In this document: piece after piece, positions 52,495 through 62,720 of the stretch
Position numbering within the stretch: the stretch's first letter is position 1
How the letters are laid out: every line of letters starts with the position of its first letter
From: Desertivirga brevis
GTDB lineage: Bacteria > Bacteroidota > Bacteroidia > Sphingobacteriales > Sphingobacteriaceae
Length of the DNA: 64,000 nt
Reading direction: 5' to 3'
NCBI RefSeq assembly: GCF_017355835.1
Contig: NZ_JAFEWF010000003.1
Location: 310,001 to 374,000 of the forward strand
The notes under the pieces: model-generated
What the model was told of the DNA's origin: nothing
The model's database searches: none
Seen by the model: the letters and a program-made list of their open reading frames with translations, nothing else
Position numbers and translations under genes: made by a program

Positions 52495-53295
52495 GTGTTT
52501 AAAGCTTACCCTTTTGTCTTCCTGTTTTTAATTTTGTCGTTATTCTCTGTACGTTCCTTTGCCCAAAGTTGGGATCTGGGTGGATTTGTTGGAGGGGCAG
52601 CGTATATGGGAGACCTAAATCCGGTGAATCCTCTTAAAGTTAATAACCTGGCTTTTGGCGCTCAGATTAAACGGTGCTTTAACCCTTATTGGGCTCTCAA
52701 ACTAGCGCTAACCCGCGGAAAGGTAGAAGCCTATGATGCAGATTCAAGTGATCCCTTTGCCAGACAAAGAAATCTGAACTTTTATTCTGCACTTACTGAA
52801 GTCAGCTTGCAAACCGAGTTCAATTTCTTCAATTATGTCCCTTCTAGCAGTAAGAAATTATATACCCCATTCCTTTTTGCCGGACTAGGTTTGGTTGGCT
52901 TTAATCCCAAAACAGAAATGAATGGTGAAACCTATGAGTTGCGAAATTATGGAACTGAGGGGCAGAATCCTTCAGTACCCTACCGGAATTACGCAGTAAC
53001 ATTACCGTTCGGCGCTGGTGTTAAATTCAACGTAAAAGGGAACTGGAGCCTAATCGCGGAAGCTGGATATAGGACGGCTTTTTCAGACTACCTGGATGAT
53101 GTTAGCAAAACATACCCTGATCCTGCCAAATCATCTCCAATAACAATGGATTTAGCGGATCGCTCTGCACCAATAAAAATAGGCTTTCCTTATTCCCAGA
53201 GAGGAGATAACAGGAGCCGTGATTCTTATATGTTTGTTGGCCTTTCGCTTACTTATTCTATTTTTAAGAACGGCTGTCCTGTTGTAGCTTATTAG
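52495..53295 (+). CDS. DUF6089-type outer membrane beta-barrel protein
   Basis: 266 residues from GTG 52495, which gives a classic signal peptide ending SFAQ; a TTG nine codons upstream is an alternative. The mature part has repeated strands with glycine-aromatic alternation (LGGFVGGAAYMGDLN, FAGLGLVGFNP, GAGVKFNVKGNWSL) and looks like a small outer membrane barrel. The family occurs between nadK and uppS across Bacteroidota. Its role is unknown. Confidence 0.8.
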   Translation: MFKAYPFVFLFLILSLFSVRSFAQSWDLGGFVGGAAYMGDLNPVNPLKVNNLAFGAQIKRCFNPYWALKLALTRGKVEAYDADSSDPFARQRNLNFYSALTEVSLQTEFNFFNYVPSSSKKLYTPFLFAGLGLVGFNPKTEMNGETYELRNYGTEGQNPSVPYRNYAVTLPFGAGVKFNVKGNWSLIAEAGYRTAFSDYLDDVSKTYPDPAKSSPITMDLADRSAPIKIGFPYSQRGDNRSRDSYMFVGLSLTYSIFKNGCPVVAY

Positions 53296-53319
53296 ATGTC
53301 CATATCGTAAATATTTTTC

Positions 53320-53352
53320 TTGATCGAAAACTCACTAAGTTTCTTACCTTTA
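53320..53352 (+). promoter_or_regulatory. Probable promoter of uppS-bamA
   Basis: TTG (53320-53322), 22 bases, then TACCTTTA (53345-53352), one change from TAnnTTTG, leaving a leader of about 50 bases before uppS. Confidence 0.5.
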
Positions 53353-53410
53353 CGCCCCAAATAAACAAATAATACTTTCACCAAAAAGGGTTTTTCTGCT
53401 TAATAACAAG

Positions 53411-54151
53411 ATGGGTTTACTGGAACAATTAGATAAGAATAAGTTACCGAAACATATTGCGATTGTAATGGACGGTAATGGAAGATGGGCCAAAGGAAAA
53501 GGCAAGCTACGCGTTTTCGGCCATCATGAAGGTGTTGTTGCTGTACGGGATGTTATTGAGGGTGCAGTTGAAGCGGGGATACCTTATATAACCTTATATA
53601 CATTTTCTACTGAGAACTGGAACCGTCCTAAGCTAGAGGTGATGGCGCTGATGGAGTTGCTTGTTGCTACAATAAACAAAGAGACGAAAACACTAATGAA
53701 GAATGGAGTTCGTTTAAATGCTATAGGAAATTTAAACTTATTACCGGAAAGATGTCGTCGGGAATTGATGGAAGCAATTGAAAAAACATCTGGGAATACA
53801 AGTTGTACCCTAACTCTTGCGTTAAGCTATAGCTCGAGGGCAGAAATTGTTGAGGCTACCAGAAAAATTGCAGAGCAAGTTAGATTAGGAGTGCTCGATC
53901 CGGCGGATATTAATGAAGAGGTGTTTTCAAATTCCTTGTCTACAGCAAATATTCCTGATCCTGAACTAATGATCCGCACTAGTGGTGAATATAGAATAAG
54001 TAATTACTTGTTATGGCAAATAGCCTATGCCGAGTTATATTTCACTCAAAAACTTTGGCCGGACTTCAGGCGCGAAGACTTGTATGAAGCAATTTTAGAT
54101 TACCAAAAAAGAGAACGACGCTTCGGAATGACCAGCGAGCAAGTGAACTAA
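53411..54151 (+). CDS. uppS: Isoprenyl transferase (undecaprenyl diphosphate synthase)
   Basis: 246 residues, normal length. The cis-prenyltransferase start HIAIVMDGNGRWAKGKG, TLYTFSTENWNRP and the C-terminal RTSGEYRISNYLLWQIAYAE are diagnostic. It makes the undecaprenyl carrier for murein and lipopolysaccharide. It precedes bamA by about 60 bases. Confidence 0.96.
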   Translation: MGLLEQLDKNKLPKHIAIVMDGNGRWAKGKGKLRVFGHHEGVVAVRDVIEGAVEAGIPYITLYTFSTENWNRPKLEVMALMELLVATINKETKTLMKNGVRLNAIGNLNLLPERCRRELMEAIEKTSGNTSCTLTLALSYSSRAEIVEATRKIAEQVRLGVLDPADINEEVFSNSLSTANIPDPELMIRTSGEYRISNYLLWQIAYAELYFTQKLWPDFRREDLYEAILDYQKRERRFGMTSEQVN

Positions 54152-54212
54152 ATTTTTCTTTTAACACCATTTAACATCTGTAAAAGTTATTTTAGCGACG
54201 TTGAAAATCCAA

Positions 54213-56765
54213 ATGAATAGATACTTAATTACTTTATATCTTATCGTATTTAGCACTGTAGCTTTCGGTCAGATTGGAAGGCCAATGCAACAAGGGCCAC
54301 GCAGACCTACTACAGGCAATGATGAAATAAGCTATTTGAACCCAAAGGAATATGTGATTGGGGGGATTAGCGTTACAGGGACACAGAACCTTGATAAAGA
54401 CATTCTGATCCAAATATCGAAGTTAACTCCAGGCGACAGGATCGAAGTACCAGGCGATGCAACCGCAAATGCTGTAAAAAATCTTTGGGCCCAAGGTCTT
54501 TTTGATGATGTCAAGCTTAACGTTACCCAAATTAAGGATGATTCCATCTTTTTTGATATTGCAGTTGTTGAACGTCCTCGTTTAACAAGGATTGATCTGG
54601 TTGGTTTGAAAAAAGGTCAAGCAGACGATATTCGTGAAAAGTTAAATGATAAGAAGGGTAAGATCGTTAATGAAGCTCTTTTAAGCAACAGTACTGCTAT
54701 TATTAAAAAGTACTTCAATGAGAAGGGTTATTTGTATGCTGAAGTGAGCTTTAACCAAAAGAAAGACCCAGCCGACCCTAATAATGTTATTCTTGAGATT
54801 AAGGTAGATAAGAAGTCAAAGACTAAGATCAGCGATATTAAATTCGCTGGAAATGATTCCTTCTCTTCCCGGGAACTGAAAAAGTTCATGAAAAAGACGA
54901 AGGAAAAGTCTCCAATAAATATTCTTCGTTCCAGCAAATTCCTTCAGGATAAGTATGAGGAGGATAAACGTAACCTGATTGCTAAAATGCAGGCCAAAGG
55001 TTACCGAGATGCTGAACTTTTAAGTGATACAGTGATCAAGAATAATAACGGAACTGTTAATCTGGCTCTAAAAGTTTATGAAGGGCCTAAGTACTATTTT
55101 GGCGACGTTACATTTGCCGGAAACGCTGTTTACACTGAAGAGTACCTGATGAATATGTTAGGTATTAAAAAAGGTGATGTATTTAGTGAAGAGAAGCTTG
55201 AAAAGAAACTTCGTGGAAGTCAGAACGGAGATGATGTTTCATCAGTATATCTTAACAACGGCTACCTAACCTTCAATGTGGATCCGGTTCAGACCAGAGT
55301 TCGTAAAGATACTATCGACCTTGAACTAAGGATTTTCGAAGGTCCTCAATATACGATCAACAAGGTTTCTTTGAAAGGTAACGATATCACGCACGACAAA
55401 GTAGTTATTCGCGAGATCCGTACTAAACCGGGTCAGAAGTTTTCCAAAGAAGCTGTAGTTCGTACAACACGTGAGATAGCACAACTTGGAAACTTTGATG
55501 AGCAGAAGACCGACGTTCGTCCAATACCCAACCCTGCAGATGGTACAGTAGATATCGAGTACACAGTGGCTGAAAAGCCTTCTGACCAGATAGAACTGTC
55601 CGGAGGTTTTGGTGGCGGTCGCATCATCGGTACCCTCGGTTTAACATTTAATAACTTTTCGGCGCGTAACTTATTCAATTTAAAAGAGTGGAAACCACTT
55701 CCAAAAGGAGATGGTCAGAAATTAAGTATACGCGGTCAGACAAACGGAAAATACTATCAATCGTACAGCTTCTCTTTTTCTGAGCCTTGGTTGGGAGGGA
55801 AAAAGCCTGTTTATTTCGGTATTAGTGCTTTTACATCCCTTAGTACTTACGGAACAAGTCTTTATTCTAATAATACAAGTCCTACTGATCCAAGAATACG
55901 TCTGAATGGTGTCACCTTCAGTCTGGGTCAGAGATTGAAATGGCCAGATGATTATTTTCAATTGAATTCTGCTGCTAACTTCGAACAGTATAAATTAAGA
56001 AATTATTCAGGGTTTCTCTTTAATACAGGTACTTCTTATAACTTTAATATAAGTCAGCAAATTAGCCGGAACTCTGTAGATGCACCTGTATATCCAACTT
56101 CAGGATCGCATATCCGTTTCACTGTTCAGGCTACCCCGCCTTATTCATTGTTCAATAACATCAATTATCAGGCTGCTGAGGCAAAAGACAGGTATAAGTT
56201 TACCGAGTACCATAAGTGGAAGTTTGAGTCGCAGTGGTATCAGCGTATGGCAGGTAAGTTAGTGCTTAAGGCGCAGGCACAATTTGGTTTCCTGGGAATG
56301 TATAACAAAGCTGTTGGTCCTTCTGCGTTTGAAAGGTTTAGATTAGGAGGTGACGGAATGCAAGGTTATAGCTTCCTTCAGGGATCGGAGATCATTGGCT
56401 TGCGTGGGTATCAGAATAACGCAGTTATACCTGAAGGTTCAAATCCTTCGATCGCCCAAAATTCAGGTAGCCCTATTTTCAATAAATATATTCTCGAACT
56501 TCGTTATCCGTTAACATTAAGTCAGCAGGCCCAGGTGTTCGGATTGATCTTCGCCGAGGGTGGTAATACCTGGGACCGTTTCAAAGATTTCACGCCATTT
56601 AATGTTCGTCGTTCCGTGGGTATAGGTGCAAGGATTTTCCTTCCAATCTTTGGTCTTCTTGGAATTGATTACGGGTATGGCTTTGATAAAATTCCTGGAT
56701 TACCTGATGCTAACAAGGGGCAATTCCACTTCAGTATTGCTCAGCAGTTAAACGGCGGATTCTAA
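54213..56765 (+). CDS. bamA: Outer membrane assembly factor BamA
   Basis: 850 residues. A signal peptide (about 1-19, ending AFGQ) is followed by five POTRA repeats (about 45-430; for example YVIGGISVTGTQNLDKDIL and YTINKVSLKGNDITHDK) and the C-terminal 16-stranded Omp85 barrel with FRLGGDGMQG and an aromatic end. It inserts barrel proteins into the outer membrane. ATG 54213 is preferred to the TTG at 54201. The two ompH genes downstream probably encode its chaperone partners. Confidence 0.95.
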   Translation: MNRYLITLYLIVFSTVAFGQIGRPMQQGPRRPTTGNDEISYLNPKEYVIGGISVTGTQNLDKDILIQISKLTPGDRIEVPGDATANAVKNLWAQGLFDDVKLNVTQIKDDSIFFDIAVVERPRLTRIDLVGLKKGQADDIREKLNDKKGKIVNEALLSNSTAIIKKYFNEKGYLYAEVSFNQKKDPADPNNVILEIKVDKKSKTKISDIKFAGNDSFSSRELKKFMKKTKEKSPINILRSSKFLQDKYEEDKRNLIAKMQAKGYRDAELLSDTVIKNNNGTVNLALKVYEGPKYYFGDVTFAGNAVYTEEYLMNMLGIKKGDVFSEEKLEKKLRGSQNGDDVSSVYLNNGYLTFNVDPVQTRVRKDTIDLELRIFEGPQYTINKVSLKGNDITHDKVVIREIRTKPGQKFSKEAVVRTTREIAQLGNFDEQKTDVRPIPNPADGTVDIEYTVAEKPSDQIELSGGFGGGRIIGTLGLTFNNFSARNLFNLKEWKPLPKGDGQKLSIRGQTNGKYYQSYSFSFSEPWLGGKKPVYFGISAFTSLSTYGTSLYSNNTSPTDPRIRLNGVTFSLGQRLKWPDDYFQLNSAANFEQYKLRNYSGFLFNTGTSYNFNISQQISRNSVDAPVYPTSGSHIRFTVQATPPYSLFNNINYQAAEAKDRYKFTEYHKWKFESQWYQRMAGKLVLKAQAQFGFLGMYNKAVGPSAFERFRLGGDGMQGYSFLQGSEIIGLRGYQNNAVIPEGSNPSIAQNSGSPIFNKYILELRYPLTLSQQAQVFGLIFAEGGNTWDRFKDFTPFNVRRSVGIGARIFLPIFGLLGIDYGYGFDKIPGLPDANKGQFHFSIAQQLNGGF

Positions 56766-56848
56766 TAAGAAATATAAGATTGCAATTAAACTATTCGATT
56801 CTAATTCAATCATAAGAAGAAATAAACCTAGTATAAAGGGAGAATTCG

Positions 56849-57379
56849 ATGAAAAAGATTTTATTAATTTGTTGCTTTACACTAATTTCAGGGCTTTCAG
56901 CTTTTGCGCAGAGATTTGCTTATGTAGACAGCGAGTATATCCTTAAACACATACCCGAATATTTGTCGGCTCAAAAGCAGTTGGATGCCTTATCGCAGCA
57001 ATGGCAAAAAGAAGTAGATGGCCGGTTCGCGGAAGTTGAAAAGATGTACAAAGCCTATCAGGCAGATCAGGTGCTCTTGACCGACGAGATGCGTAAACGA
57101 CGTGAGAATGAAATTGTGGAAAGGGAAAAAGAAGCCAAAGAGTTTCAAAGACAGAAATTCGGCTTTGAGGGGGAGCTATATCAGCAGCGTGTAAAATTGG
57201 TAAAACCAATACAAGAAAGGGTAGCAAAAGCCGTAGAAGCTGTAGCGGAGAACGGCGGACTTGATATGGTTTTTGATAAAAACAGTAACGTGATAATGCT
57301 TTACGCAAGTTTACGTTTAGATAAGAGTAATGATGTTATTACGCGCCTGGGCTACAAGCCAGGTACTTTAGCGAAGTAA
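56849..57379 (+). CDS. OmpH/Skp-family periplasmic chaperone
   Basis: 176 residues. The signal peptide ends near AFAQ (residue 21). The OmpH pattern is present: RFAYVDSEYILKHIPEY, a long charged coiled region (about 45-120) and the C-terminal AKAVEAVAENGGLDMVFDKN. Skp-like trimers carry unfolded outer membrane proteins to BamA, whose gene ends 83 bases upstream. Confidence 0.92.
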   Translation: MKKILLICCFTLISGLSAFAQRFAYVDSEYILKHIPEYLSAQKQLDALSQQWQKEVDGRFAEVEKMYKAYQADQVLLTDEMRKRRENEIVEREKEAKEFQRQKFGFEGELYQQRVKLVKPIQERVAKAVEAVAENGGLDMVFDKNSNVIMLYASLRLDKSNDVITRLGYKPGTLAK

Positions 57380-57415
57380 GAGTTTAGAACAACATAATTT
57401 ATTTTTTAAGACAGA

Positions 57416-57976
57416 ATGAAAAGATTATTTAAAGTAGCGGTAGTTGCAGTTGGATTATTTTTCGCGGGCACTTCAGTTAATGCACAAAAGTTAGGACATA
57501 TCGATTCAGGTACTTTATTACAGTCAATGCCTGAAATGAAAGCAGCAGATGCAGCTTTTAAAACTTTCCAGGAGCAGAAAGAAAATGTGATCAAACAAAT
57601 GGATGCGGAGCGTCAGAAAAAGATCACTACATACCAGGAAAAAGCTCGTAATCTAAGTGAGGCAAACAAAGAAACTTTGGGAAAAGAGCTGGAAGGGTTG
57701 GTTAAAGAAATCCAGGATATGGAAAAGCGTATCACTGAAGGCCAGCAAAAAGCTCAACAAGAGCTTCAAGCTAAAAATGGAGAGTTATACCAACCATTAT
57801 ACAAAAAGGCTGAAGACGCAGTTAGAGCAGTAGCAAAAGAAAAAGGTTACGCTTACGTATTTGACGTATCACAACCAGGTGTAGTATTTTTCGATGGCGG
57901 CGACGATATTCTTAAATTAGTACAGGCGAAATTAGGTATCTCTGCTAATTCTACAGCAGCTGCACCAAAGAAATAA
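57416..57976 (+). CDS. Second OmpH/Skp-family periplasmic chaperone
   Basis: 186 residues, a paralogue of the preceding gene: signal peptide ending VNAQ (residue 23), KLGHIDSGTLLQSMPEMKAAD, a Lys/Glu-rich coiled coil (about 45-125) and AVAKEKGYAYVFDVSQPG. It begins 36 bases after the first ompH gene and ends the envelope run at a strong terminator. Confidence 0.92.
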   Translation: MKRLFKVAVVAVGLFFAGTSVNAQKLGHIDSGTLLQSMPEMKAADAAFKTFQEQKENVIKQMDAERQKKITTYQEKARNLSEANKETLGKELEGLVKEIQDMEKRITEGQQKAQQELQAKNGELYQPLYKKAEDAVRAVAKEKGYAYVFDVSQPGVVFFDGGDDILKLVQAKLGISANSTAAAPKK

Positions 57977-58004
57977 GCAAGGTTAAAACTTTCGATAACA
58001 AAAG

Positions 58005-58032
58005 CAGCGGAGACGACATCTCCGCTGTTTTT
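58005..58032 (+). terminator. Terminator after the ompH pair
   Basis: CAGCGGAGA (58005-58013), loop CGACA, TCTCCGCTG (58019-58027), then TTTTT. A textbook intrinsic terminator that separates the envelope cluster from the nuo genes. Confidence 0.92.
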
Positions 58033-58110
58033 GTTTGTAACCTATACCTTCTATCATCTTATTTTCAATAATCAATAAAGTTCAGGGTTTTTGCTGTCGA
58101 TTCCGTAAGT

Positions 58111-59199
58111 TTGGCCCAAATTTCAGAATTGAACTTTTTCGTTACATATATCCTCGTAGCAATACTGCTTTTCTCTTTTACTGCGTTATTTGCCCTCTTT
58201 GCGGTATATGCAGAAAGAAAAGTTTCTGCTTTTATACAGGATAGACTGGGGCCAATGGAAACGGGAAAGTTTGGAAGCCTGCAAACTCTAGCTGACATCC
58301 TGAAGATGTTGCAGAAGGAATTTATCATTCCGGCTGCTGCAGACAAAGTACTATTTGTTGTCGCTCCTGTTATCATATTTATTTCCGTTTATATGGGATT
58401 TGCGAGTTTACCCTGGGCTCCTGATCTTATTCCAGCCAATATCAATCTCGGTGTTTTTTACGTTTTCGCAATCGTCTCAGTCGAGTCGGTTGGGATTCTT
58501 ATGGCAGGTTGGGGGTCAAATAATAAGTATTCCTTACTTGGAGCTCTTCGTAGTGTGGCGCAAGTGGTATCTTATGAAATTCCCGCCGGAATAGCTATTA
58601 TATCTGCTGTCATGATCTCTCAGAGTCTCGATTTGCAGGAAATATCAAGGCTTCAGGGAATACTGACAGATCAAACAACTAAGTTCTTTGGGTTTTGGGA
58701 TGTAACAGAAATTGGTGGCATCTTTGCGTGGAATATTTTTCAGGCACCTCATCTGATAATAGCTTACGTTATTTACTTTATAGCATCCCTCGCAGAATGT
58801 AATCGCGCTCCCTTTGATATTCCGGAGGCTGAGTCGGAGCTGGTATCCGGTTTTCATACTGAATATACAGGTATTCGATTTGCCTTTGTATTCCTCGGCG
58901 AATACTCTATGATGTTCCTGGTGGGGATGTTTGGAGTTCTGTTATTCCTTGGTGGGTGGAATACTCCGCTGCCTAACATAGGCTCTGTAACGCTGGCTGA
59001 TTGGACCACAGGGACTGCCTGGGGAATATTTTGGATAGTCGTCAAGGTTTTACTGGTGGTATTTGTTCAAATGTGGATACGCTGGACCTTACCACGCTTG
59101 CGTGTTGATCAGCTGATGGACCTTTGTTGGAAAGTTTTAACTCCACTTGCGTTTTTGTGTATGCTGATCTCTGGAGTTTGGAGATTGTTAGTGATGTAG
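58111..59199 (+). CDS. nuoH: NADH-quinone oxidoreductase subunit H
   Basis: 362 residues, about eight or nine membrane helices. The complex I subunit 1 signatures [19 protein letters not shown] and [25 protein letters not shown] are present; the latter forms part of the quinone chamber. No ATG precedes the first helix before the in-frame stop at 58069, so a TTG start is needed: 58111 is used, 58129 (LNFFVTY) is possible. TAAGTTTG at 58106-58113 looks like a -7 box, which would favour the later TTG. It is the first nuo gene here; nuoA-G are not upstream. Confidence 0.93.
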   Translation: MAQISELNFFVTYILVAILLFSFTALFALFAVYAERKVSAFIQDRLGPMETGKFGSLQTLADILKMLQKEFIIPAAADKVLFVVAPVIIFISVYMGFASLPWAPDLIPANINLGVFYVFAIVSVESVGILMAGWGSNNKYSLLGALRSVAQVVSYEIPAGIAIISAVMISQSLDLQEISRLQGILTDQTTKFFGFWDVTEIGGIFAWNIFQAPHLIIAYVIYFIASLAECNRAPFDIPEAESELVSGFHTEYTGIRFAFVFLGEYSMMFLVGMFGVLLFLGGWNTPLPNIGSVTLADWTTGTAWGIFWIVVKVLLVVFVQMWIRWTLPRLRVDQLMDLCWKVLTPLAFLCMLISGVWRLLVM

Positions 59200-59221
59200 A
59201 TTAGAGATAAGGAATTTAGAA

Positions 59222-59809
59222 TTGACTATTAAGAACACTATATCGTCTTTTGTTACTGCCTGGAAGGGCTTAGCACTTACCTTGAAGCATCTACTTGCCG
59301 CTGGAAAAAAGCGTCAGACTTTAGATGTTAAGAAGGATAATTATTTTTCTGAGCAAGAGGGAGTGGTTACGGTACAGTATCCTAAGGAGAAGATTCCTAT
59401 ACCAGAGGTGGGCCGATATCAGCTGCACGTAGAGATAGATGATTGCATAGTCTGTGATCTTTGTGCAAAGATCTGTCCCGTAGATTGTATAGAGATAGAA
59501 AGCATAAAAGGAACAGGACCACTTGGTCAGACCTCAGATGGAACAGTTAAGCGCCTGCATGCAGCTAAGTTCGACATTGATATGGCCAAATGTCTTTACT
59601 GCGGCTTATGTACTGTTGTTTGTCCAACTGAATGCATAACAATGACGAATCAGTACGACCGGACAGTAACGAATGTAGCTGAACTGACATATAAGTTCTC
59701 GGACATGACTCCTGAAGAAGCAGAGGAAAAAAGGCAGGAGCTGGCTAAACAGCAGGCAGAGAAACAGGCAGCTAAGGAAGCTGCGATGAAAGCAAAAAAA
59801 GGAGAATAA
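59222..59809 (+). CDS. nuoI: NADH-quinone oxidoreductase subunit I
   Basis: 195 residues. Two 4Fe-4S motifs, CIVCDLCAKICP and CLYCGLCTVVCP, hold clusters N6a and N6b that pass electrons toward the quinone site. The C-terminus carries an unusual charged Glu/Lys/Ala-rich tail of about 35 residues. The start is TTG at 59222; no in-frame ATG lies between the upstream stop (59192-59194) and the conserved region. Confidence 0.95.
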   Translation: MTIKNTISSFVTAWKGLALTLKHLLAAGKKRQTLDVKKDNYFSEQEGVVTVQYPKEKIPIPEVGRYQLHVEIDDCIVCDLCAKICPVDCIEIESIKGTGPLGQTSDGTVKRLHAAKFDIDMAKCLYCGLCTVVCPTECITMTNQYDRTVTNVAELTYKFSDMTPEEAEEKRQELAKQQAEKQAAKEAAMKAKKGE

Positions 59810-59816
59810 TTAATTG

Positions 59817-60359
59817 ATGAACTTAGAACAGATAGTTTTTTATGTGTTTGCTGCCGTAGTGTTGTTTTCAGCGTTACTCGTAGTGGCTTCACGAAATCTG
59901 GTTAGGTCTATCTTCCTCTTTTTTATCACCTTGTTTTCTATGGCAGGGATCTTTGTTTTTGCTCTGGCAGACTTTGTGGCTTTAACCCAACTGGTTATTT
60001 ATGTAGGAGGAGTTCTTGTACTGATGATCTTTGCCTTCTTGCTGTCAAACAAAAGTATTCTTGATGATCCGGAGCAATTTAAAACCAAGTTGTTTGGAAT
60101 TCATAATTTGCCAGCTATCCTTGCAGCCTTTTTATTCTTTGGGATATTGCTGTGGTGTATTTCGTTAGCTCAGGTTGATATTCTCGATTGGATACAAGGA
60201 TCTGCTAATAATACCTTGCAGGTTTCTGATAATACAATTCATTATATTGGTATTACCTTAATGACAAAATACCTCCTTCCATTTGAGGTAGTATCTATAT
60301 TTCTGTTAATGGCGCTAATTGGTGCAGCCCATCTTGCAAGAAAGGAGCGAAAAATATGA
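59817..60359 (+). CDS. nuoJ: NADH-quinone oxidoreductase subunit J
   Basis: 180 residues from ATG 59817, with five membrane helices. VALTQLVIYVGGVLVLMIFAFLL is the conserved helix 3 with its pi-bulge region. It is part of the membrane arm of complex I. It starts 7 bases after nuoI and overlaps nuoK by an ATGA. Confidence 0.94.
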   Translation: MNLEQIVFYVFAAVVLFSALLVVASRNLVRSIFLFFITLFSMAGIFVFALADFVALTQLVIYVGGVLVLMIFAFLLSNKSILDDPEQFKTKLFGIHNLPAILAAFLFFGILLWCISLAQVDILDWIQGSANNTLQVSDNTIHYIGITLMTKYLLPFEVVSIFLLMALIGAAHLARKERKI

Positions 60360-60661
60360 TCCCGCTTTCACATTATATGCTCATTAGTGCTGCATTATTT
60401 AGTATTGGTATTTACGCTGTTCTTTCTAAGCGCAATGCAATTATGATCTTGATCGGGATTGAATTTATGCTTAACGCAGCAATTCTTAATTTTGTAGCCT
60501 TTAGCAAACACGATAAGTTCTCGGCGAGCGGTCAGGTGTTTGCGCTGTTCGCAATCGTATTGGCTGCTGCAGCTGTTGCCGTATCACTTGCTATCATTTT
60601 AAATGTTTACAAATACTATAAAACGATAGACCCAACTAAAATAGATAAGTTAAGAGATTAA
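60356..60661 (+). CDS. nuoK: NADH-quinone oxidoreductase subunit K
   Basis: 101 residues, three membrane helices, the normal size. The helix-2 Glu in IGIEFMLNAAILNFVAF, needed for proton transfer, is conserved. It overlaps nuoJ by 4 bases and is followed one base later by the nuoL start. Confidence 0.95.
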   Translation: MIPLSHYMLISAALFSIGIYAVLSKRNAIMILIGIEFMLNAAILNFVAFSKHDKFSASGQVFALFAIVLAAAAVAVSLAIILNVYKYYKTIDPTKIDKLRD

Positions 60662-60662
60662 A

Positions 60663-62720
60663 TTGGATACGTTCACCAAGGAAACCATAAGTCTTCTGGC
60701 TCTGATAGCCACTTTATTACCGCTTTTTTCATTTGCGGGCATACTCTTGGTGCCTGGTAGCAGAGATCGCGGTTCTTTCTTTTCTATACTTAACATTGCA
60801 ACTAGTCTTGTCATTTCGGTAGTTGTTTTCCTTAATGTTTGGAATAAGCAACCCGTTCATGAGCAATTCGACTGGTTTATTATTGGTGACTGGCGCTTTA
60901 AAATAGGTATTCTCATCAATAATCTCTCAGCATTAATGCTGTTGCTGATCTCATTCATTGCCACTCTTGTTCATGTTTACTCAACCAAGTATATGGAGGG
61001 CGACCCTTACATATTCCGCTATTGGGCATATTTGGGACTTTTCTGTTTTTCCATGTTTGGATTGGTGATCACCGACAATTTGCTAATGCTCTATATGTTT
61101 TGGGAGCTTGTTGGTTTTTCCTCTTACCTGCTGATTGGATTTTGGTTCACAAGGGAATCTGCAGTACAGGCCAATAAAAAAGCGTTTATCATGAATCGTC
61201 TTGGCGATTTGGGCTTTCTTATAGGTATTATGATCATTTTTTCGCAATTCCAGACCCTTGATATCAATTTGCTATTCGGTGATGGAGGATTTTTTAAAAG
61301 ATCTTTAGTGCAGGGCGATGTATGGTATTTTAGTTCTACCAATATGCCTGCCGTTTGGCTTACTGTCGCTGGGCTGGCTTTTTTCTTTGGAGCTTCTGCC
61401 AAGTCGGCTCAATTTCCACTACATACATGGTTGCCTGATGCAATGGAGGGACCAACCTCTGTTTCCTCCCTGATTCACGCTGCCACGATGGTCGCCGCTG
61501 GGGTTTTCCTTATTGCCAGAATTTATCCAGTCTTTAACCCGACTGTTTTGACAGTAATAGCAGTAGTAGGGGGGGCGACCGCTTTTATGGCTGCTACTAT
61601 TGCTCTTACACAAAACGATATAAAGCGAATTCTGGCATATTCCACCATTTCACAGCTTGGGTTTATGATGCTAGCAATGGGCGTAGGTGCCGTTGCCCCT
61701 GCGATTTTTCACCTTGTAACCCACGCTTTTTTTAAATGCCTTCTATTTCTGGCAGCAGGTGCAGTTATACATGAGATGCACCACCTTAAGGATAAAAAGG
61801 GCTTGGACTTTGACCATCAGGATATTCGAAACATGGGCGGCTTAAGGAAGTTTATGCCAATAACCTTTATCTCAATGCTGCTGGCCTCATTAGCTTTAAT
61901 AGGTCTTCCATTTACTTCTGGTTATTTATCAAAGGATGCTATCCTGATTCAGTCGTTCGAGTGGGGCGAAGCAATGGGTGGATGGGCAAAGATAGTCCCT
62001 TATACAGCCTTATTAGCATCATGGATGACCGCCTTTTATGTGGCCCGACTTATATTCAAGGTTTTCTTTGGAGAGTTGCGTATTAATTCGCTTTTTAATC
62101 AAACATTTTCACTTCATGAGGCCCCGGTAGCAATGAAATCAGTACTGGTAGTCCTTGCGATATTTTGTCTATTCCCTCTATTTTCTTTAAACCCACTTCA
62201 TGCAAGCCATGCCTGGATAGTAGAGGGACTTCCTTATTTATCATCTATACCTGCTATTGATACCTATCATATCATCGTTCCTGCAGTGGTTTCAGTTGCA
62301 GCAATCATACTTATAGCTGTGGCCTATAAATGGTATGGTAAGAACGGCAAGGCACCGGATTTTTCCAACACTGGACTATTCCGGTTTTCTCAAAACCAAT
62401 GGTATCTCGACAAGTTATATAAAACTGCAATTGTAAATGGCGTATTGGGTCTTGCTCGCTCCAGTTTTTCCTTTGATAAGACGGTTGTTGATGGTATTGT
62501 AAACTCCTCCGGCAGGATTGCAATGATACTAGCTGTGATCGTTGAATGGTTTGATAGGAAAGTTGTTGATGGACTTGTAAACGGTGTGGCGTCTTTATCC
62601 AAAACCATAGGTAATTTTGTAAGACATTTTCAAACAGGGCGCCTTCAGCATTATCTCCTGTTTATGATATTAATACTACTCACTTTTTTTGTTATAAAAT
62701 ATTTTAGCCAGGCTATATGA
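60663..62720 (+). CDS. nuoL: NADH-quinone oxidoreductase subunit L
   Basis: 685 residues, about 16 membrane helices, an antiporter-like proton pump subunit. LYMFWELVGFSSYLLIGFW holds the key Glu of the first half-channel, and LHTWLPDAMEGPTSVSSLIHAATMVAAG is the helix 7-8 signature. The start is TTG at 60663, one base after the nuoK stop; no ATG is available before the first helix. It overlaps nuoM by an ATGA. Confidence 0.95.
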   Translation: MDTFTKETISLLALIATLLPLFSFAGILLVPGSRDRGSFFSILNIATSLVISVVVFLNVWNKQPVHEQFDWFIIGDWRFKIGILINNLSALMLLLISFIATLVHVYSTKYMEGDPYIFRYWAYLGLFCFSMFGLVITDNLLMLYMFWELVGFSSYLLIGFWFTRESAVQANKKAFIMNRLGDLGFLIGIMIIFSQFQTLDINLLFGDGGFFKRSLVQGDVWYFSSTNMPAVWLTVAGLAFFFGASAKSAQFPLHTWLPDAMEGPTSVSSLIHAATMVAAGVFLIARIYPVFNPTVLTVIAVVGGATAFMAATIALTQNDIKRILAYSTISQLGFMMLAMGVGAVAPAIFHLVTHAFFKCLLFLAAGAVIHEMHHLKDKKGLDFDHQDIRNMGGLRKFMPITFISMLLASLALIGLPFTSGYLSKDAILIQSFEWGEAMGGWAKIVPYTALLASWMTAFYVARLIFKVFFGELRINSLFNQTFSLHEAPVAMKSVLVVLAIFCLFPLFSLNPLHASHAWIVEGLPYLSSIPAIDTYHIIVPAVVSVAAIILIAVAYKWYGKNGKAPDFSNTGLFRFSQNQWYLDKLYKTAIVNGVLGLARSSFSFDKTVVDGIVNSSGRIAMILAVIVEWFDRKVVDGLVNGVASLSKTIGNFVRHFQTGRLQHYLLFMILILLTFFVIKYFSQAI

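Noticed and set aside
56943..57308. 121-codon minus-strand frame opposite the first ompH gene
   Set aside because: OmpH has a signal peptide and family motifs; the antisense frame has Arg/Pro/Ser-rich composition typical of a shadow.
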